Shown: one piece after another, positions 29,628 through 39,297 of the stretch
How the letters are laid out: each line of letters begins with the position of its first letter
Position numbering within the stretch: position 1 is the first letter of the stretch
NCBI RefSeq assembly: GCF_027925305.1
Contig: NZ_BSDR01000001.1
Location: 585,001 to 649,000 of the forward strand
Direction of reading: 5' to 3'
DNA: 64,000 nt
From: Desulforhabdus amnigena
GTDB taxonomy: Bacteria; Desulfobacterota; Syntrophobacteria; Syntrophobacterales; Syntrophobacteraceae
Position numbers and translations under genes: made by a program
The notes under the pieces: model-generated
What the model saw: the letters and a program-made list of their open reading frames with translations, nothing else
What the model was told of the DNA's origin: nothing
Database searches by the model: none

Positions 29628-30236
29628 ATGCGCAATAAGAATGAAGACAAACATCAACGCATTCTCGATGCGGCCGTCAAAGTGTTTGCGCGAAAAGGTT
29701 TCTATCAATCCAAGGTCTCGGAAATAGCGAAAGCGGCGGGTGTCGCTGACGGCACCATCTACCTCTATTTCAAGAACAAGGAAGATCTTCTGATCTCTGT
29801 CTTTGAAGTGGAGATGCAGGCGCTCGTTTCCAAATTTCGAAGCGCCATTGCCGCTGAAAAAGATCCCCCCTCACAGCTCCGAAAAATCATCGCAATGCAT
29901 CTCTCAGAATTGCAGGCTTATCCAGAACTGGCTGCGGTTTTTCAGGTGGAGCTCCGCCAGAGCAGCCGGTTTATGCGCGAGTACAAGAAGCTGGAACTCA
30001 AACAGTACTTGGACCTCATCGGCGGTATCATTGAAGAGGGGCAGCGCAGCGGCCATTTCCGGCAGAACCTGCCCGTCGGACTCGTGAAACGGGCCATTTT
30101 CGGTACTTTGGACGAACTGGTGTCCACGTGGGTCCTTGCGGGAAATCGTTACGACCTGGAATCCCTTGCCGATTCCGTAACGGATATTTTTCTGAATGGC
30201 ATCCGGCAGGATGCTTCCCTGCCGGAAAAGAATTGA
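29628..30236 (+). CDS. TetR family regulator of fatty-acid degradation (FadR-like)
   Basis: 202 residues. The N-terminal helix-turn-helix domain (RILDAAVKVFARKGFYQSKV, then AAGVADGTIYLYFKNKEDLL, about 11-55) and the C-terminal ligand domain (ending LADSVTDIFLNGIRQD) are like those of the FadR/YsiA and PsrA groups. ATG at 29628 follows CCGGAGTGCCC; an ATG at 29604 is in frame but lacks a ribosome site. A matching operator palindrome lies upstream, and an acyl-CoA dehydrogenase gene begins 33 bases downstream. Acyl-CoA is the expected inducer, by analogy with FadR. Confidence 0.88.
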   Translation: MRNKNEDKHQRILDAAVKVFARKGFYQSKVSEIAKAAGVADGTIYLYFKNKEDLLISVFEVEMQALVSKFRSAIAAEKDPPSQLRKIIAMHLSELQAYPELAAVFQVELRQSSRFMREYKKLELKQYLDLIGGIIEEGQRSGHFRQNLPVGLVKRAIFGTLDELVSTWVLAGNRYDLESLADSVTDIFLNGIRQDASLPEKN

Positions 30237-30269
30237 AACACGACGACAAACAATCGGGAGGGAGTGAGG

Positions 30270-32129
30270 ATGAAGCTGCTCGTGGATGAGCGTGATGTCA
30301 AGTTTGTTCTCTATGAACAACTGCACGTGGAGGAGCTGTGTAAGCATCCTCGGTACCAGGATTTTTCAGAAGACATGTTCGACATGGCCATCGAGCAGGC
30401 AGAAAAACTGGCCGAAAGAGAATTCTATCCCACGAACAGGAAGGGAGATCTCGAGGGCTGCCGGTTCGAGGAGGGGAGGGTGATGGTGCCGGAGTGTTTT
30501 CATGAACCCTATCGGCTCTACTGCGAGGGGGGCTGGCTCGCCATCAGCGATTCCCCGGAAGTGGGCGGTCAGGGATTTCCCATGAGCATCGCCAATGCGT
30601 GCATGGAATTCTTCGGGGCGGCCAATTGGGCTCTTTTCATGTATCCGGGACTCACTCACGGGGCGGCCCGTCTGCTGGAAAACTACGGAAGTCCGAAGCT
30701 GAAGGATCTTTACCTCCACAAGATGTTTTCGGGGGAATGGGCCGGGACCATGTGTCTCACGGAGTCCGGTGCGGGAACCGATGTGGGAAACCTGCGAAGC
30801 AAGGCCTCACGCAATCCTGACGGCACCTTCAATATATCCGGTCAGAAAATTTTCATTTCCTCGGGAATGCATGATCTCACGGAAAACATCGTGCACATGG
30901 TTCTGGCGCGCATCGAGGGGGCGCCCAAAGGGGTGAAGGGCATTTCCATCTTTTTGGTGCCGCGCCTGCGCTACGATGAAAAGGGAAAACTGGTGGACAA
31001 CGATGTCAACTGTGCCGGCATCGAACATAAAATGGGGATTCACGGGTCAGCCACCTGTGCACTCAACTTCGGGGAGAGGAGCGACTGCGTGGGCTATCTG
31101 CTGGGGCAGGAAAACGGGGGCATGCGCATCATGTTCGAGATGATGAACGAAGCCCGTCTTTTCGTGGGGATGCAGGGGCTCTCCCATGCCGGCACCGCCT
31201 ACCTGCATGCCCTTCGCTACGCCAGGGAACGGCTGCAGGGGGCTCCCGCCGAGCGCATGAAGGATCCGGATTCCCCACGGGTTCCTATCATCCAGCATCC
31301 CGACGTGCGCCGCATGCTGATGTTCATGAAGAGCAGCACCGAGGGATTGCGCGCACTTCTCTATCTGGCCGCTTATTGCATCGACAGGGTACGCATTGCG
31401 GAAAACCGGGACGAGAAAGACGTTTTTCAGGGGTACGTGGATCTTCTGATTCCCATCTGCAAATCCATGGGAAGCGACCTGGGATTCCGCGTCTGTGAGA
31501 CGGCGGTGCAGGTCTACGGTGGATATGGATACTGTTGCGAATATCCCGTGGAACAATTTCTGCGCGATTGCAAGATCTCATCCATCTATGAGGGCACCAA
31601 TGGCATTCAGGCCCTTGACCTCGTGGGGAGAAAACTCACCCTAAAGCACGGGCAGCTCTTCAAGAACGCCATGCAATCCATGAGCGGAATTTTGAATAAA
31701 ATAGAGAAAAATTTTCATCTGAGGGAGTTGGTGCAAATTTATAAAGAGGCCCAGGAAAGCCTGATACAGGTCACGAAGTTCTTTGCCCTCAAGGGAATGA
31801 CGGACGAATTCCATATCCCCCTCCTCTACGCCAAGCCTTATCTTGATCTTTGTGGTGAGGTCACCATCGGTTTTTTGCTGCTATGGCAGGCTCACCTGGC
31901 CGACCGGAGACTGCGTGAAATCTATAAGGATCACAAGGCCGAAAATGAAGCGGCCCAAAGAAAACTTTTGGATGAAAACCGCAGTGCAGCGTTCTACTAT
32001 GGAAAAACGGCTTCGGCTCGATTCTTCATTCACCAGGTTTTGACTCAGGTGGGAGGAAAAGCGCGAGCCATCATGAACAACGATAAGTCGGCCTTGGAAA
32101 TACCGGAATATGGGTTTGCACTGGACTGA
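30270..32129 (+). CDS. Acyl-CoA dehydrogenase (long form with C-terminal extension)
   Basis: Flavoenzyme making the 2,3-double bond in acyl-CoA; 619 residues. Seen: MCLTESGAGTDVGNLRSKAS (FAD-binding), IKISGQKIFISSGMH-like sequence (NISGQKIFISSGMHDL), and the catalytic glutamate in ISSIYEGTNGIQALDLVGRK near residue 435. A 150-residue C-terminal domain (about 465-619) marks the long anaerobic/AidB-like subtype. ATG at 30270 follows GGGAGGGAGTGAGG; a GTG at 30264 is in frame. It lies between the TetR gene and the thiolase gene, and its electrons should pass to an ETF such as the one at 61.7-63.6 kb. Confidence 0.94.
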   Translation: MKLLVDERDVKFVLYEQLHVEELCKHPRYQDFSEDMFDMAIEQAEKLAEREFYPTNRKGDLEGCRFEEGRVMVPECFHEPYRLYCEGGWLAISDSPEVGGQGFPMSIANACMEFFGAANWALFMYPGLTHGAARLLENYGSPKLKDLYLHKMFSGEWAGTMCLTESGAGTDVGNLRSKASRNPDGTFNISGQKIFISSGMHDLTENIVHMVLARIEGAPKGVKGISIFLVPRLRYDEKGKLVDNDVNCAGIEHKMGIHGSATCALNFGERSDCVGYLLGQENGGMRIMFEMMNEARLFVGMQGLSHAGTAYLHALRYARERLQGAPAERMKDPDSPRVPIIQHPDVRRMLMFMKSSTEGLRALLYLAAYCIDRVRIAENRDEKDVFQGYVDLLIPICKSMGSDLGFRVCETAVQVYGGYGYCCEYPVEQFLRDCKISSIYEGTNGIQALDLVGRKLTLKHGQLFKNAMQSMSGILNKIEKNFHLRELVQIYKEAQESLIQVTKFFALKGMTDEFHIPLLYAKPYLDLCGEVTIGFLLLWQAHLADRRLREIYKDHKAENEAAQRKLLDENRSAAFYYGKTASARFFIHQVLTQVGGKARAIMNNDKSALEIPEYGFALD

Positions 32130-32186
32130 TCCCCAAGGGCCTCGCGTGCAATGCCCTTAAAGAGTTCCACTGCCATCAACCATGAG

Positions 32187-32228
32187 CCATGAGCTATCAG
32201 CCATGAGCTATCAGCCATGAGCTATCAG
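32187..32228. repeat. Three tandem 14-bp repeats
   Basis: Three perfect copies of CCATGAGCTATCAG, followed by CCATGAGCCATGAGCC. The reverse complement resembles the left end (GGCTCATGGTTCATAGCTCA) of the dispersed 130-bp repeat. It lies 48 bases upstream of the thiolase start codon. Confidence 0.85.
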
Positions 32229-32275
32229 CCATGAGCCATGAGCCTTTTTTTTTCATACAGACAAGAGGATTTCTC

Positions 32276-33487
32276 ATGAAGTCGAGAGATGTGGTCGTTG
32301 TGGATGGAATCCGGACCGCTTTTGGACGGGCCGGCGAAAAGGGATTTTTCTGGCTCACGAGGGCTGATGACATGGTGGTGAAGGTCATTCGTGAGCTCCT
32401 GCGGCGCAATCCTCGAGTGACGACCGAAATGGTGGAGGAAAATGTCTGGGGTGCGACGACCCAGGAAGGAGACCAGGGACTGACTCTCGGACGCACATCG
32501 GCCATTCTGGCGGGCCTGCCCCCGTCCTGTTCCGGTTTTTCGGTGGACCGCATGTGTGCCGGAGGACTTACGGCCATCACGAGTGCGGCATCCGAAATTG
32601 CCCTGGGCGCCTGCGAGGTGGCCATTGCGGGAGGCGTCGAACACATGGGGCATCATCCCATGGGCGCAACGGCAGATCCCAATCCCAGATTTCTGGCGGA
32701 AAAGCTGGTTTCCGAAGATGCCCTGGTGATGGGGAAGACCGCCGAAAACCTGCATGACATGTTCCCCGAAATCACCAAAGAAATGGCGGATATCTATGCC
32801 GTGCATTCCCAGCAGAAAACCGCGAGAGCCTACCGGAACGGCAGAATCCAGAAAATGATCGTTCCTATGACCGTTTACACCCGGGAAGGGTGGATGGTGG
32901 CGGACCGGGATCAACAGCCCCGCCCCGAAACGACCCTGGAAGGCCTGGCGGACCTCAAGACCCCCTTCCGGATGCAGGGACGGGTTACGGCGGGAAATGC
33001 CTCCGGTTTGAACGACGGAGCTTGCGGTGTTCTGCTTATGAGCGGGGATAAGGCCAGAGAGCTTGGGCTGCAGCCCAAGATGCGGCTCGTAGGATACTCT
33101 TACGCCGGAGTTCCGCCGGAAATCATGGGGTATGGTCCCGTGCCGGCCACCCACAAGGTTTTTGCCCAGACAGGCCTCACCATGGATGACATGAGCTTCA
33201 TCGAATTGAACGAAGCCTTTGCCGTGCAGTGCATTGTCTTCATGAAGGAGTTCGGTTTGAAATTTCCCGACGACGAGCGGCTCAATCCCCTGGGGGGGGC
33301 CATTGCATTCGGCCATCCGCTGGCGGGTTCCGGACCGCGGCTGGTGACGCATCTGATGCACCATTTCGCTGAGGCGCCCGGCGCGCGCTACGGCCTCACG
33401 GCTCTGTGCGTGGGGTTGGGGCAGGGCGCATCCGCCATTTGGGAAAACCTGCAGACCCAGGGAAACAAAACGCCAAAGGACGAGTAG
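32276..33487 (+). CDS. Acetyl-CoA acyltransferase (thiolase)
   Basis: Thiolytic last step of beta-oxidation; 403 residues. The acylated cysteine is in [20 protein letters not shown] near residue 93. The GHP histidine is in [17 protein letters not shown], and the second cysteine in [17 protein letters not shown] at 32276 follows AGAGGATTTCTC; an ATG at 32231 lies inside the tandem repeat and adds 15 unlike residues. It is followed after 11 bases by the FadB-type gene, as in a fadAB pair. Confidence 0.95.
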   Translation: MKSRDVVVVDGIRTAFGRAGEKGFFWLTRADDMVVKVIRELLRRNPRVTTEMVEENVWGATTQEGDQGLTLGRTSAILAGLPPSCSGFSVDRMCAGGLTAITSAASEIALGACEVAIAGGVEHMGHHPMGATADPNPRFLAEKLVSEDALVMGKTAENLHDMFPEITKEMADIYAVHSQQKTARAYRNGRIQKMIVPMTVYTREGWMVADRDQQPRPETTLEGLADLKTPFRMQGRVTAGNASGLNDGACGVLLMSGDKARELGLQPKMRLVGYSYAGVPPEIMGYGPVPATHKVFAQTGLTMDDMSFIELNEAFAVQCIVFMKEFGLKFPDDERLNPLGGAIAFGHPLAGSGPRLVTHLMHHFAEAPGARYGLTALCVGLGQGASAIWENLQTQGNKTPKDE

Positions 33488-33498
33488 AGGGGAAGACC

Positions 33499-35544
33499 AT
33501 GGCAGAGCCGGTAACCCGTTTTTACAATCGCTTCTACGATTCACCCGTGGGAAAAATCGCCATCGTCACCATGGACAACGGTCACGATTACAAGAAACCC
33601 AACACCTTCAGCGAGGTGGCCCTGCAGTCCCTGAATGAAGCGCTGGACCAGATCCTCGCGGTGGGGGATGTGAAGGGGATGATGCTCACGGGAAAACCCT
33701 ATATCTTCGCTGCCGGAGCGGATCTTACGGAAGTTCCCTTCATCACTACCTTTGAGCAGGGCTACCGGATCGGAAAATTCGGCCACACGGTGATGAAAAG
33801 GATTCGGGATCTTCCCTTCCCGACACTGGCCGCCATCAACGGTGTGGCGCTGGGAGGCGGCCTGGAAATCACTCTTTACTGCCGGTATCGGACGGTTGCA
33901 CGCAGTGTTCAGGCCATTGGCTTCCCCGAATGCTTTCTGGGTCTCATTCCGGGGTGGGGAGGGTGCACTCTGGCCACGAAACTGCTGGGCCCCGATAAAT
34001 CCCTTGAACTCATTGTTTTCAATGCCTTGAATCAAAACCGCATGATCGGCGGCGCCAAGGCCTATGAAATGGGACTGGCCGACAGAATTTTCGACGGGGC
34101 CGAGTTCCTGGACGAGTCTCTTCGTTTTCTGCTCGGTATCGTTTCAGGAAATGCTTTAGTGGAACGCCCTGCGGTTGAGATGGCGAATGTGAAAGAACTC
34201 GTAGGCAAAGCCCGGGAATTTGTGGAGAGCAAAGTGCACGGAGCCGCCCCCGCCCCTTACCGGGCTCTGGAACTCATCGAAGGGGCGTGCCGTTGGGATG
34301 TGGAGCGAGGTTTCGAGGAAGAAAACAAGGCCCTTGGGGACCTCATAAAATCCAAGCAGTGCAAGGCCTCCATTTACTCCTTTGACCTGGTGAACCGCTA
34401 TGCGAAAAAACCCGCGGGAATTCCCGAAGCAGAGCCGAAGCCCGTCAACAAAGTGGGAATCATCGGCGCGGGGCTCATGGCGTCGCAACTGGCGCAACTT
34501 TTCATCTACCGCCTGGGTGTGCCGGTGGTGATGAAAGATGTGAAGCAGGAGCTTGTAGACAAGGGTTGCGCCCATGTTCGGAATGAGTTCCGGAAAATGG
34601 TGGAAAAGGGGCGTCTGAGCGATGGAAAAGCCTCCTATCTTTCCGGTCTGCTCAAAGGCACTCCGGATTATGCGGATTTTGCCGACTGCGATTTTGTCAT
34701 AGAAGCCGTATTTGAGCAGATGGAGATCAAGAAACAGGTCTTTGCCGAAGCAGAAGCCGCGATCCGGCCGGACGCGATCCTGGCGAGCAACACCTCTTCT
34801 CTCAGTGTGACTCGGATGGCTTCAGACCTGAAGCATCCGGAACGGGTGATCGGCTTTCATTTTTTCAACCCCGTGGCGGTCCTTCCGCTGGTGGAAATCA
34901 TCAAGACTCAAAAGAGCGATGAAGTGACCCTGGCAACGGCATTCGACCTTGCGAAAAAACTCAGGAAAACCGGAATCCTGGTGAAGGATTCCCCGGCTTT
35001 TCTGGTCAACAGGATCCTCACGAGAATGCTGGTGGACTGTCTCGCGCTGGTGGATGAGGGCGCCGGCTTTCGCCATGTGGATGATGCTTTGCTTGCACTT
35101 GGGCTTCCCATGGCCCCATTTGAACTGCTCTCTCTGGTAGGGCTTCCCGTTGCCCTTCATGTGATGGAAACGTTGAGCCGTGCCTTCGGCGCGGAACGTT
35201 TCCCCGTGAACGAAAACTTCAAGAGAGTGGTTGCTGCAAAGAAAGGGGGGATCTATATCCGCGAGGGCAAATCTAGCCGGGTGGATCCTGAAGTGGAGCA
35301 GATGTGGGTGAAAGCTGGGGAGAAGAAATTTTATCCCGAAGAGATTCGAGAGCGGGTTCTCTACGGCTTGGCCCGGGAGACGGATCTCATCTTGAATGAA
35401 AAAGTGGTGGGAGGTTCGAAGGATGTGGATCTTGCCATGATCTTGGGGGCGGGATGGCCTTTTTTCATGGGAGGTCTCACCATGTACCTGGATCTTGAAG
35501 GCATTACGCCCAAGGTGCTTCAGAAGGTCTTTTTCAGTTTTTAG
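33499..35544 (+). CDS. fadB: FadB-type enoyl-CoA hydratase / 3-hydroxyacyl-CoA dehydrogenase
   Basis: Bifunctional beta-oxidation enzyme, 681 residues. The crotonase domain (about 1-290) keeps both catalytic glutamates (VALGGGLEITLY; IGFPECFLGLIPGWGGCTLA). The dehydrogenase domain has the NAD motif VGIIGAGLMASQLAQ near 315 and the catalytic histidine in VIGFHFFNPVAVLPLVE near 453. A second, C-terminal dehydrogenase half follows. ATG at 33499 follows AGAGGGGAAGACC, 11 bases after the thiolase stop. No acyl-CoA synthetase gene is in the cluster. Confidence 0.95.
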   Translation: MAEPVTRFYNRFYDSPVGKIAIVTMDNGHDYKKPNTFSEVALQSLNEALDQILAVGDVKGMMLTGKPYIFAAGADLTEVPFITTFEQGYRIGKFGHTVMKRIRDLPFPTLAAINGVALGGGLEITLYCRYRTVARSVQAIGFPECFLGLIPGWGGCTLATKLLGPDKSLELIVFNALNQNRMIGGAKAYEMGLADRIFDGAEFLDESLRFLLGIVSGNALVERPAVEMANVKELVGKAREFVESKVHGAAPAPYRALELIEGACRWDVERGFEEENKALGDLIKSKQCKASIYSFDLVNRYAKKPAGIPEAEPKPVNKVGIIGAGLMASQLAQLFIYRLGVPVVMKDVKQELVDKGCAHVRNEFRKMVEKGRLSDGKASYLSGLLKGTPDYADFADCDFVIEAVFEQMEIKKQVFAEAEAAIRPDAILASNTSSLSVTRMASDLKHPERVIGFHFFNPVAVLPLVEIIKTQKSDEVTLATAFDLAKKLRKTGILVKDSPAFLVNRILTRMLVDCLALVDEGAGFRHVDDALLALGLPMAPFELLSLVGLPVALHVMETLSRAFGAERFPVNENFKRVVAAKKGGIYIREGKSSRVDPEVEQMWVKAGEKKFYPEEIRERVLYGLARETDLILNEKVVGGSKDVDLAMILGAGWPFFMGGLTMYLDLEGITPKVLQKVFFSF

Positions 35545-35580
35545 AATGGGTTTTCCTTCTGCGCTGCAGGGACCGGGACA

Positions 35581-36984
35581 TCAGGCTTCACCTTCCTCTT
35601 CAAGGTACTTTTTGAGTTTGAGCTGGAGCGTTCGCCGCGTGATTCCCAGACGACGGGCCGTTTCGCTCTTGTTGCCCCCTGTCTCTTTCAGTGCCTGGAG
35701 GATCATCCGCTTTTCCATTTCGGCAAGGGTAGAACCCATGGTGAGGAATCGCCCCATTTGCCCCATACTCCCGGCTGCATGGGGCGATTCCTCTTCATCT
35801 TTTAACTTCTGAATGCTCAGAGGCAGTTCTTTTTCGGAAATGTATTCCCCTCGAAGCAGAATCACCGCTCTTTCCATCACGTTTTCAAGCTCTCGCACAT
35901 TTCCGGGCCAGGAATACTTCAGCAGCAGGTCCATTGCCTGTGGGACCATTCCCTTTACGGTCTTGCGGTTTTTTTCCGCGAACCCCTCCCAGAAATGCCT
36001 GGCCAGAATGGGAATGTCTTCGATCCTTTCCCTGAGAGGGGGAACCACCAGGGTCATGACGTTCAGGCGGTAGTAGAGGTCTTCTCTGAACGTACCCTCT
36101 GCAATCATTTCTTCGACGTTGCAGTTTGTGGCCGCCAGGATGCGGACGTCCACCGGGATGGACGCGTCACTTCCCACGCGCTGGATTTCCCCCTCCTGAA
36201 GCACTCGCAGTAATTTGGCCTGCATGGGAAGACTCAGCTCCCCGATCTCGTCCAGGAAGATGCTTCCTCCATGGGCCTGGGCAAAACGCCCCTGCCTTTG
36301 CCGGTTGGCCCCCGTAAAGGCTCCTTTTTCATGGCCGAAGAGTTCGGATTCCACCAGGGTTTCGGGGATGGCTGCGCAGTTGACCTCGATCAAGGGCTTT
36401 GTGGAGCGGGAACTGTTGGTATGAATAGCTCGGGCGACCAATCCTTTGCCCGTGCCGCTCTCCCCGGTGATGAGCACGGTCGCCTCGGAAGGAGCGACCA
36501 GGGCGATGGTTTCCATCATCTGTTCCATGGCGGGGCTGCGGCCCAGTATCTCTGGGGCTTGCAACCGCGCCAACTGTTGGCGCAATCCCTCGTTTTCCCG
36601 TTGCAGGTGTGTATGTTCCAGGGCCCGTTCCATCACCAGTTTAAGCGCATCGAAGTCCAGGGGCTTTGTGATATAGTCGTAAGCTCCCGACTTGAGGGCT
36701 TCTACAGCGGAAGAAATGGAGGAGTAAGCCGTCATGATGATGATGGGAATGGAGGGATTGTACTGGGATATCCCCCGTGTGGCTTCTATTCCGCCCATAC
36801 GGGGCATGCGCATGTCCATCAGGACCAGGTCCACCGGGCCTTTATAGACCACTTCCAGGGCCTTCTGACCCTCTGCGGCTTCGACCACACGGTAGCCCCA
36901 TTCTTCCAAAAGAGTTGCCAGCATGAGACGGTGTGCTGCGTCATCATCCACCACCAGTACCAATGCTGACAGGGATTTTGTCAT
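35581..36984 (-). CDS. NtrC-type sigma-54 dependent response regulator
   Basis: 467 residues. Receiver domain (about 8-120) with LVLVVDDDAAHRLMLATLLE and phospho-acceptor in VDLVLMDMRMPRMGGIEATR near 53. AAA+ domain with Walker A TGESGTGKGLVARAIH near 170, the sigma-54 contact loop KGAFTGANRQRQGRF near 220, and an arginine finger region LYYRLNVMTLVVPPLRER. Fis-type helix-turn-helix at the end (NKSETARRLGITRRTLQLKL). ATG at 36984 follows GAGGAGAAAACAAA. It converges with fadB; no partner histidine kinase gene is visible nearby, so the signal is unknown. Confidence 0.95.
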   Translation of the reverse strand: MTKSLSALVLVVDDDAAHRLMLATLLEEWGYRVVEAAEGQKALEVVYKGPVDLVLMDMRMPRMGGIEATRGISQYNPSIPIIIMTAYSSISSAVEALKSGAYDYITKPLDFDALKLVMERALEHTHLQRENEGLRQQLARLQAPEILGRSPAMEQMMETIALVAPSEATVLITGESGTGKGLVARAIHTNSSRSTKPLIEVNCAAIPETLVESELFGHEKGAFTGANRQRQGRFAQAHGGSIFLDEIGELSLPMQAKLLRVLQEGEIQRVGSDASIPVDVRILAATNCNVEEMIAEGTFREDLYYRLNVMTLVVPPLRERIEDIPILARHFWEGFAEKNRKTVKGMVPQAMDLLLKYSWPGNVRELENVMERAVILLRGEYISEKELPLSIQKLKDEEESPHAAGSMGQMGRFLTMGSTLAEMEKRMILQALKETGGNKSETARRLGITRRTLQLKLKKYLEEEGEA

Positions 36985-37103
36985 TTTGTTTTCTCCTCGA
37001 TAGTGATTGACCACGGTTTCTCTTTGAGGTGGATAGATTTTATACACTCGATGAGACCAGGTAAAGGAGGAAGAAGCCAAACCGTAATCGTTATGAGGTT
37101 TGT

Positions 37104-37910
37104 ATGCATTTGCCTTTGAAATTTAAAAAAATTCTCCTTCGAGTCATCGATGGATTTTACTCTCTCATGCCACAGCCTTGTCCGGCTTCCGAAAGACTCA
37201 AGAATTGCAAAATCATATCCCATCGCGGGGAATACAATAACAGCGAAATCCTTGAGAACACGATTGCGGCGTTCGATAAAGCTCTTTCCTGCGGGATATG
37301 GGGAGTCGAATTCGATGTGCGCTGGACACGGGATTTGCAGCCGGTAGTTTTCCATGACATGGACTGTCAAAGGTTATTTGGCTCAGAGCTTGTGATCCAG
37401 CAGGTTACTTTTGCTCAACTTCAGAAAGCGTTTCCAGTGATTCCTTTGCTTGCGGAAGTCATACAAAAATTTGGCAAAAAGATGCATCTCATGGTTGAAA
37501 TCAAGAAAGAGGTTTATCCGGAACCGGCCTACCAGAAGCGGATTCTCAGGGATCTTTTCTCCACGCTGGAACCTGAGAAGGATTACCACTTTCTTGCTCT
37601 TCACCCGGAAATGTTCCATGCTGTTGACTTCTTGCCCCCCTCAACCTTCCTTCCCATTGCCCGGCTCAATTTGCGTGAGCTCAGTGCAATGTCCATTCAT
37701 GAAAACTTTGGGGGGATTGCAGGACATTACTCGCTTTTGACAGATGAAATGATCTCGAAGCACAAGAAGCATGGGCAACAGGTGGGGACTGGATATGTCG
37801 GTTCAAAAAATTGTCTGTTTAGAGAGTTGAACCGTGGGGTAGATTGGATTTTTTCCAACAACGCTTCCGAGATCCAATCCCTGGTCCATTCCCTTTCTGA
37901 TGCAAGATGA
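37104..37910 (+). CDS. Glycerophosphodiester phosphodiesterase family protein
   Basis: Predicted GDPD, releasing glycerol 3-phosphate from glycerophosphodiesters; 268 residues. Seen: ISHRGEYNNSEILENTIAAF (HR..ENT, catalytic His and metal Glu), GVEFDVRWTRDLQPVVFHD with the second His, and EIKKE as the later metal ligand. The second half (about 120-268) is less standard but ends in the family pattern VDWIFSNNASEIQSLV. No signal peptide is seen, so it acts in the cytoplasm. It starts at an ATG after GAGGTTTGT and is divergent from the NtrC-type gene. Confidence 0.88.
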   Translation: MHLPLKFKKILLRVIDGFYSLMPQPCPASERLKNCKIISHRGEYNNSEILENTIAAFDKALSCGIWGVEFDVRWTRDLQPVVFHDMDCQRLFGSELVIQQVTFAQLQKAFPVIPLLAEVIQKFGKKMHLMVEIKKEVYPEPAYQKRILRDLFSTLEPEKDYHFLALHPEMFHAVDFLPPSTFLPIARLNLRELSAMSIHENFGGIAGHYSLLTDEMISKHKKHGQQVGTGYVGSKNCLFRELNRGVDWIFSNNASEIQSLVHSLSDAR

Positions 37911-37985
37911 TGACGAAGCATCCCGCCTGATGGAGAAACGCCTTGTATATTCTGTGATCCGGGAAACTTCGAGTAGGGTGGAAAG

Positions 37986-38156
37986 ATGCATTACATTATT
38001 ACGCTGCAAAACGATAGCTTCGAAGATGCGAATGTGGAAATGGCGGATCGGTTGCCCCGCAACTTCCTGCTGATCAAAAACAGCATGGCCAGTGCTGTTC
38101 GATCTCTGCCTACCTTTTCATGCTTTGTTGTGGGCGTCCCAGCCATTGGGGAGTGA
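37986..38156 (+). CDS. Small open frame, possible 56-residue protein
   Basis: ATG at 37986 follows GGTGGAAAG, a fair ribosome site, and the frame runs to a TGA at 38154-38156. The product begins MHYIITLQNDSFEDANVEMA and ends FVVGVPAIGE; I recognise no family. It lies alone between the phosphodiesterase gene and a convergent gene. It may be a remnant or not translated at all. Confidence 0.35.
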   Translation: MHYIITLQNDSFEDANVEMADRLPRNFLLIKNSMASAVRSLPTFSCFVVGVPAIGE

Positions 38157-38180
38157 GCAAAAAAGACAATGGCTGAGGGA

Positions 38181-38630
38181 CTATTTTGCTTTGAAAGGTT
38201 CCTCGCAAAGGAAGGGTTTTTGGCCGGAGCCGCTGTGGTATTCATATATTTGATCTCTGGCTTTTAAAAGAATGAGCAGCCCGTCGCACTGCACCTGGGT
38301 GTAAGCCATATCGGGTTTTGGGCATCCGAAGCTGGAGTCGGGCCAGATGACAGGGCGCATTTCCACCAGGTCGATCTCATCTATCTGGATGGATAGCCTG
38401 GCAGCCAGGTCTTCTTTGGCTTGAATCAGCATTCTATCCAATGCGGGGTTGCGGATTTCTTCAGAAGGAGAGTCTGCTTTCATGGCTTGGGTCTCCGTTA
38501 AGGGAGCGGTTGCTGTTTGAGGGCCGGCCCCGGACGGTTGGGTGACGAGGTAGTAGGCGGACCGTGTCCAACCGATCATACCTATGGCGATAATCAATCC
38601 TGCCAGGATGAACATCCACTTTTGCTTCAT
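38181..38630 (-). CDS. Exported protein of unknown function (149 residues)
   Basis: An N-terminal hydrophobic segment (WMFILAGLIIAIGMIGWTRS, about 5-24) should anchor or export the protein. After a variable Ala/Thr/Pro linker comes a compact domain (about 68-149) with VEMRPVIWPDSSFGCPKPDM and QVQCDGLLILLKARDQIYEY. A WPDSSxGCP motif of this kind occurs in small exported proteins of other bacteria, so a shared family is likely, but no function is known to me. Two conserved cysteines could pair. It is alone on its strand. Confidence 0.75.
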   Translation of the reverse strand: MKQKWMFILAGLIIAIGMIGWTRSAYYLVTQPSGAGPQTATAPLTETQAMKADSPSEEIRNPALDRMLIQAKEDLAARLSIQIDEIDLVEMRPVIWPDSSFGCPKPDMAYTQVQCDGLLILLKARDQIYEYHSGSGQKPFLCEEPFKAK

Positions 38631-38704
38631 GGTTTGTCCTGTTCCAAACGAATGTCGAAATTGTGAGTTGGTGCCGGCATCCAGCGTATCGCAGTGGGAA
38701 AAAC

Positions 38705-39115
38705 TTATTCGCTTATGCGACGCATTTTGCCCGGTTCCTGTCCCTTCCAGGAGTAATAGACATTTCCTTTTTCTGCGAATATCCTCACTCCGGTATCCGA
38801 AGAAATTTCATTTCCATTGATCGTCCATGCTTTCCAGCCGAGATAACGTTTCTTTCCACCTCGAGTGATGCGATCGAAGTAGAGTGCGTATTTGTCTCCA
38901 TGTTTGGTGAGCCAATATTTGACGGGGTTGGAGTCTGACTGTCCCGTTTCTGTGGTTCGCACGTAGACAATCTGCCATCCCCCCAGGAGTAGGGGATCCG
39001 GCGGGCTTACCACGTCACAGAAAACCGTCGGTTCCCCATGGGGTTTCGACGCGCTCATGGTTGCACAGCCCGCCAGTACAACGAAGAGAGTGATCAGAAT
39101 GAAGTTTTTTTTCAT
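38705..39115 (-). CDS. Lipoprotein of unknown function (136 residues)
   Basis: Signal sequence MKKNFILITLFVVLAGC ends in a lipobox (LAGC), so the mature protein is a lipid-anchored 120-residue protein. The rest, VFCDVVSPPDPLLLGGWQIV with KHGDKYALYFDRITRGGKKR, looks like a small beta-rich fold, perhaps lipocalin-like, but this is guesswork. It lies 74 bases upstream of the other small exported protein, on the same strand. Confidence 0.78.
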   Translation of the reverse strand: MKKNFILITLFVVLAGCATMSASKPHGEPTVFCDVVSPPDPLLLGGWQIVYVRTTETGQSDSNPVKYWLTKHGDKYALYFDRITRGGKKRYLGWKAWTINGNEISSDTGVRIFAEKGNVYYSWKGQEPGKMRRISE

Positions 39116-39297
39116 TTGTGCCCCCTTTATTGACTATATTTTACCATAACGAGGCAACGAGCGGTTTAAAAGCTACATTCATCCCCTCGCAGGGTGGGTA
39201 AAGTCTTCTCCTTGCCCATCGCAACGACGCCGGATCCCCTCCCGGTGAGCAGCACTGCACTTTTGTCCATCGGGAGAGGATGAAAGTCCGCCGTGCT

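Noticed and set aside
32176-32250. CRISPR-like array
   Set aside because: The 14-bp units are directly adjacent with no spacers and no cas genes are near; it is a simple tandem repeat.
32225-33544. Open frame of 439 codons on the minus strand
   Set aside because: Antisense to the thiolase gene, whose active-site motifs are complete.
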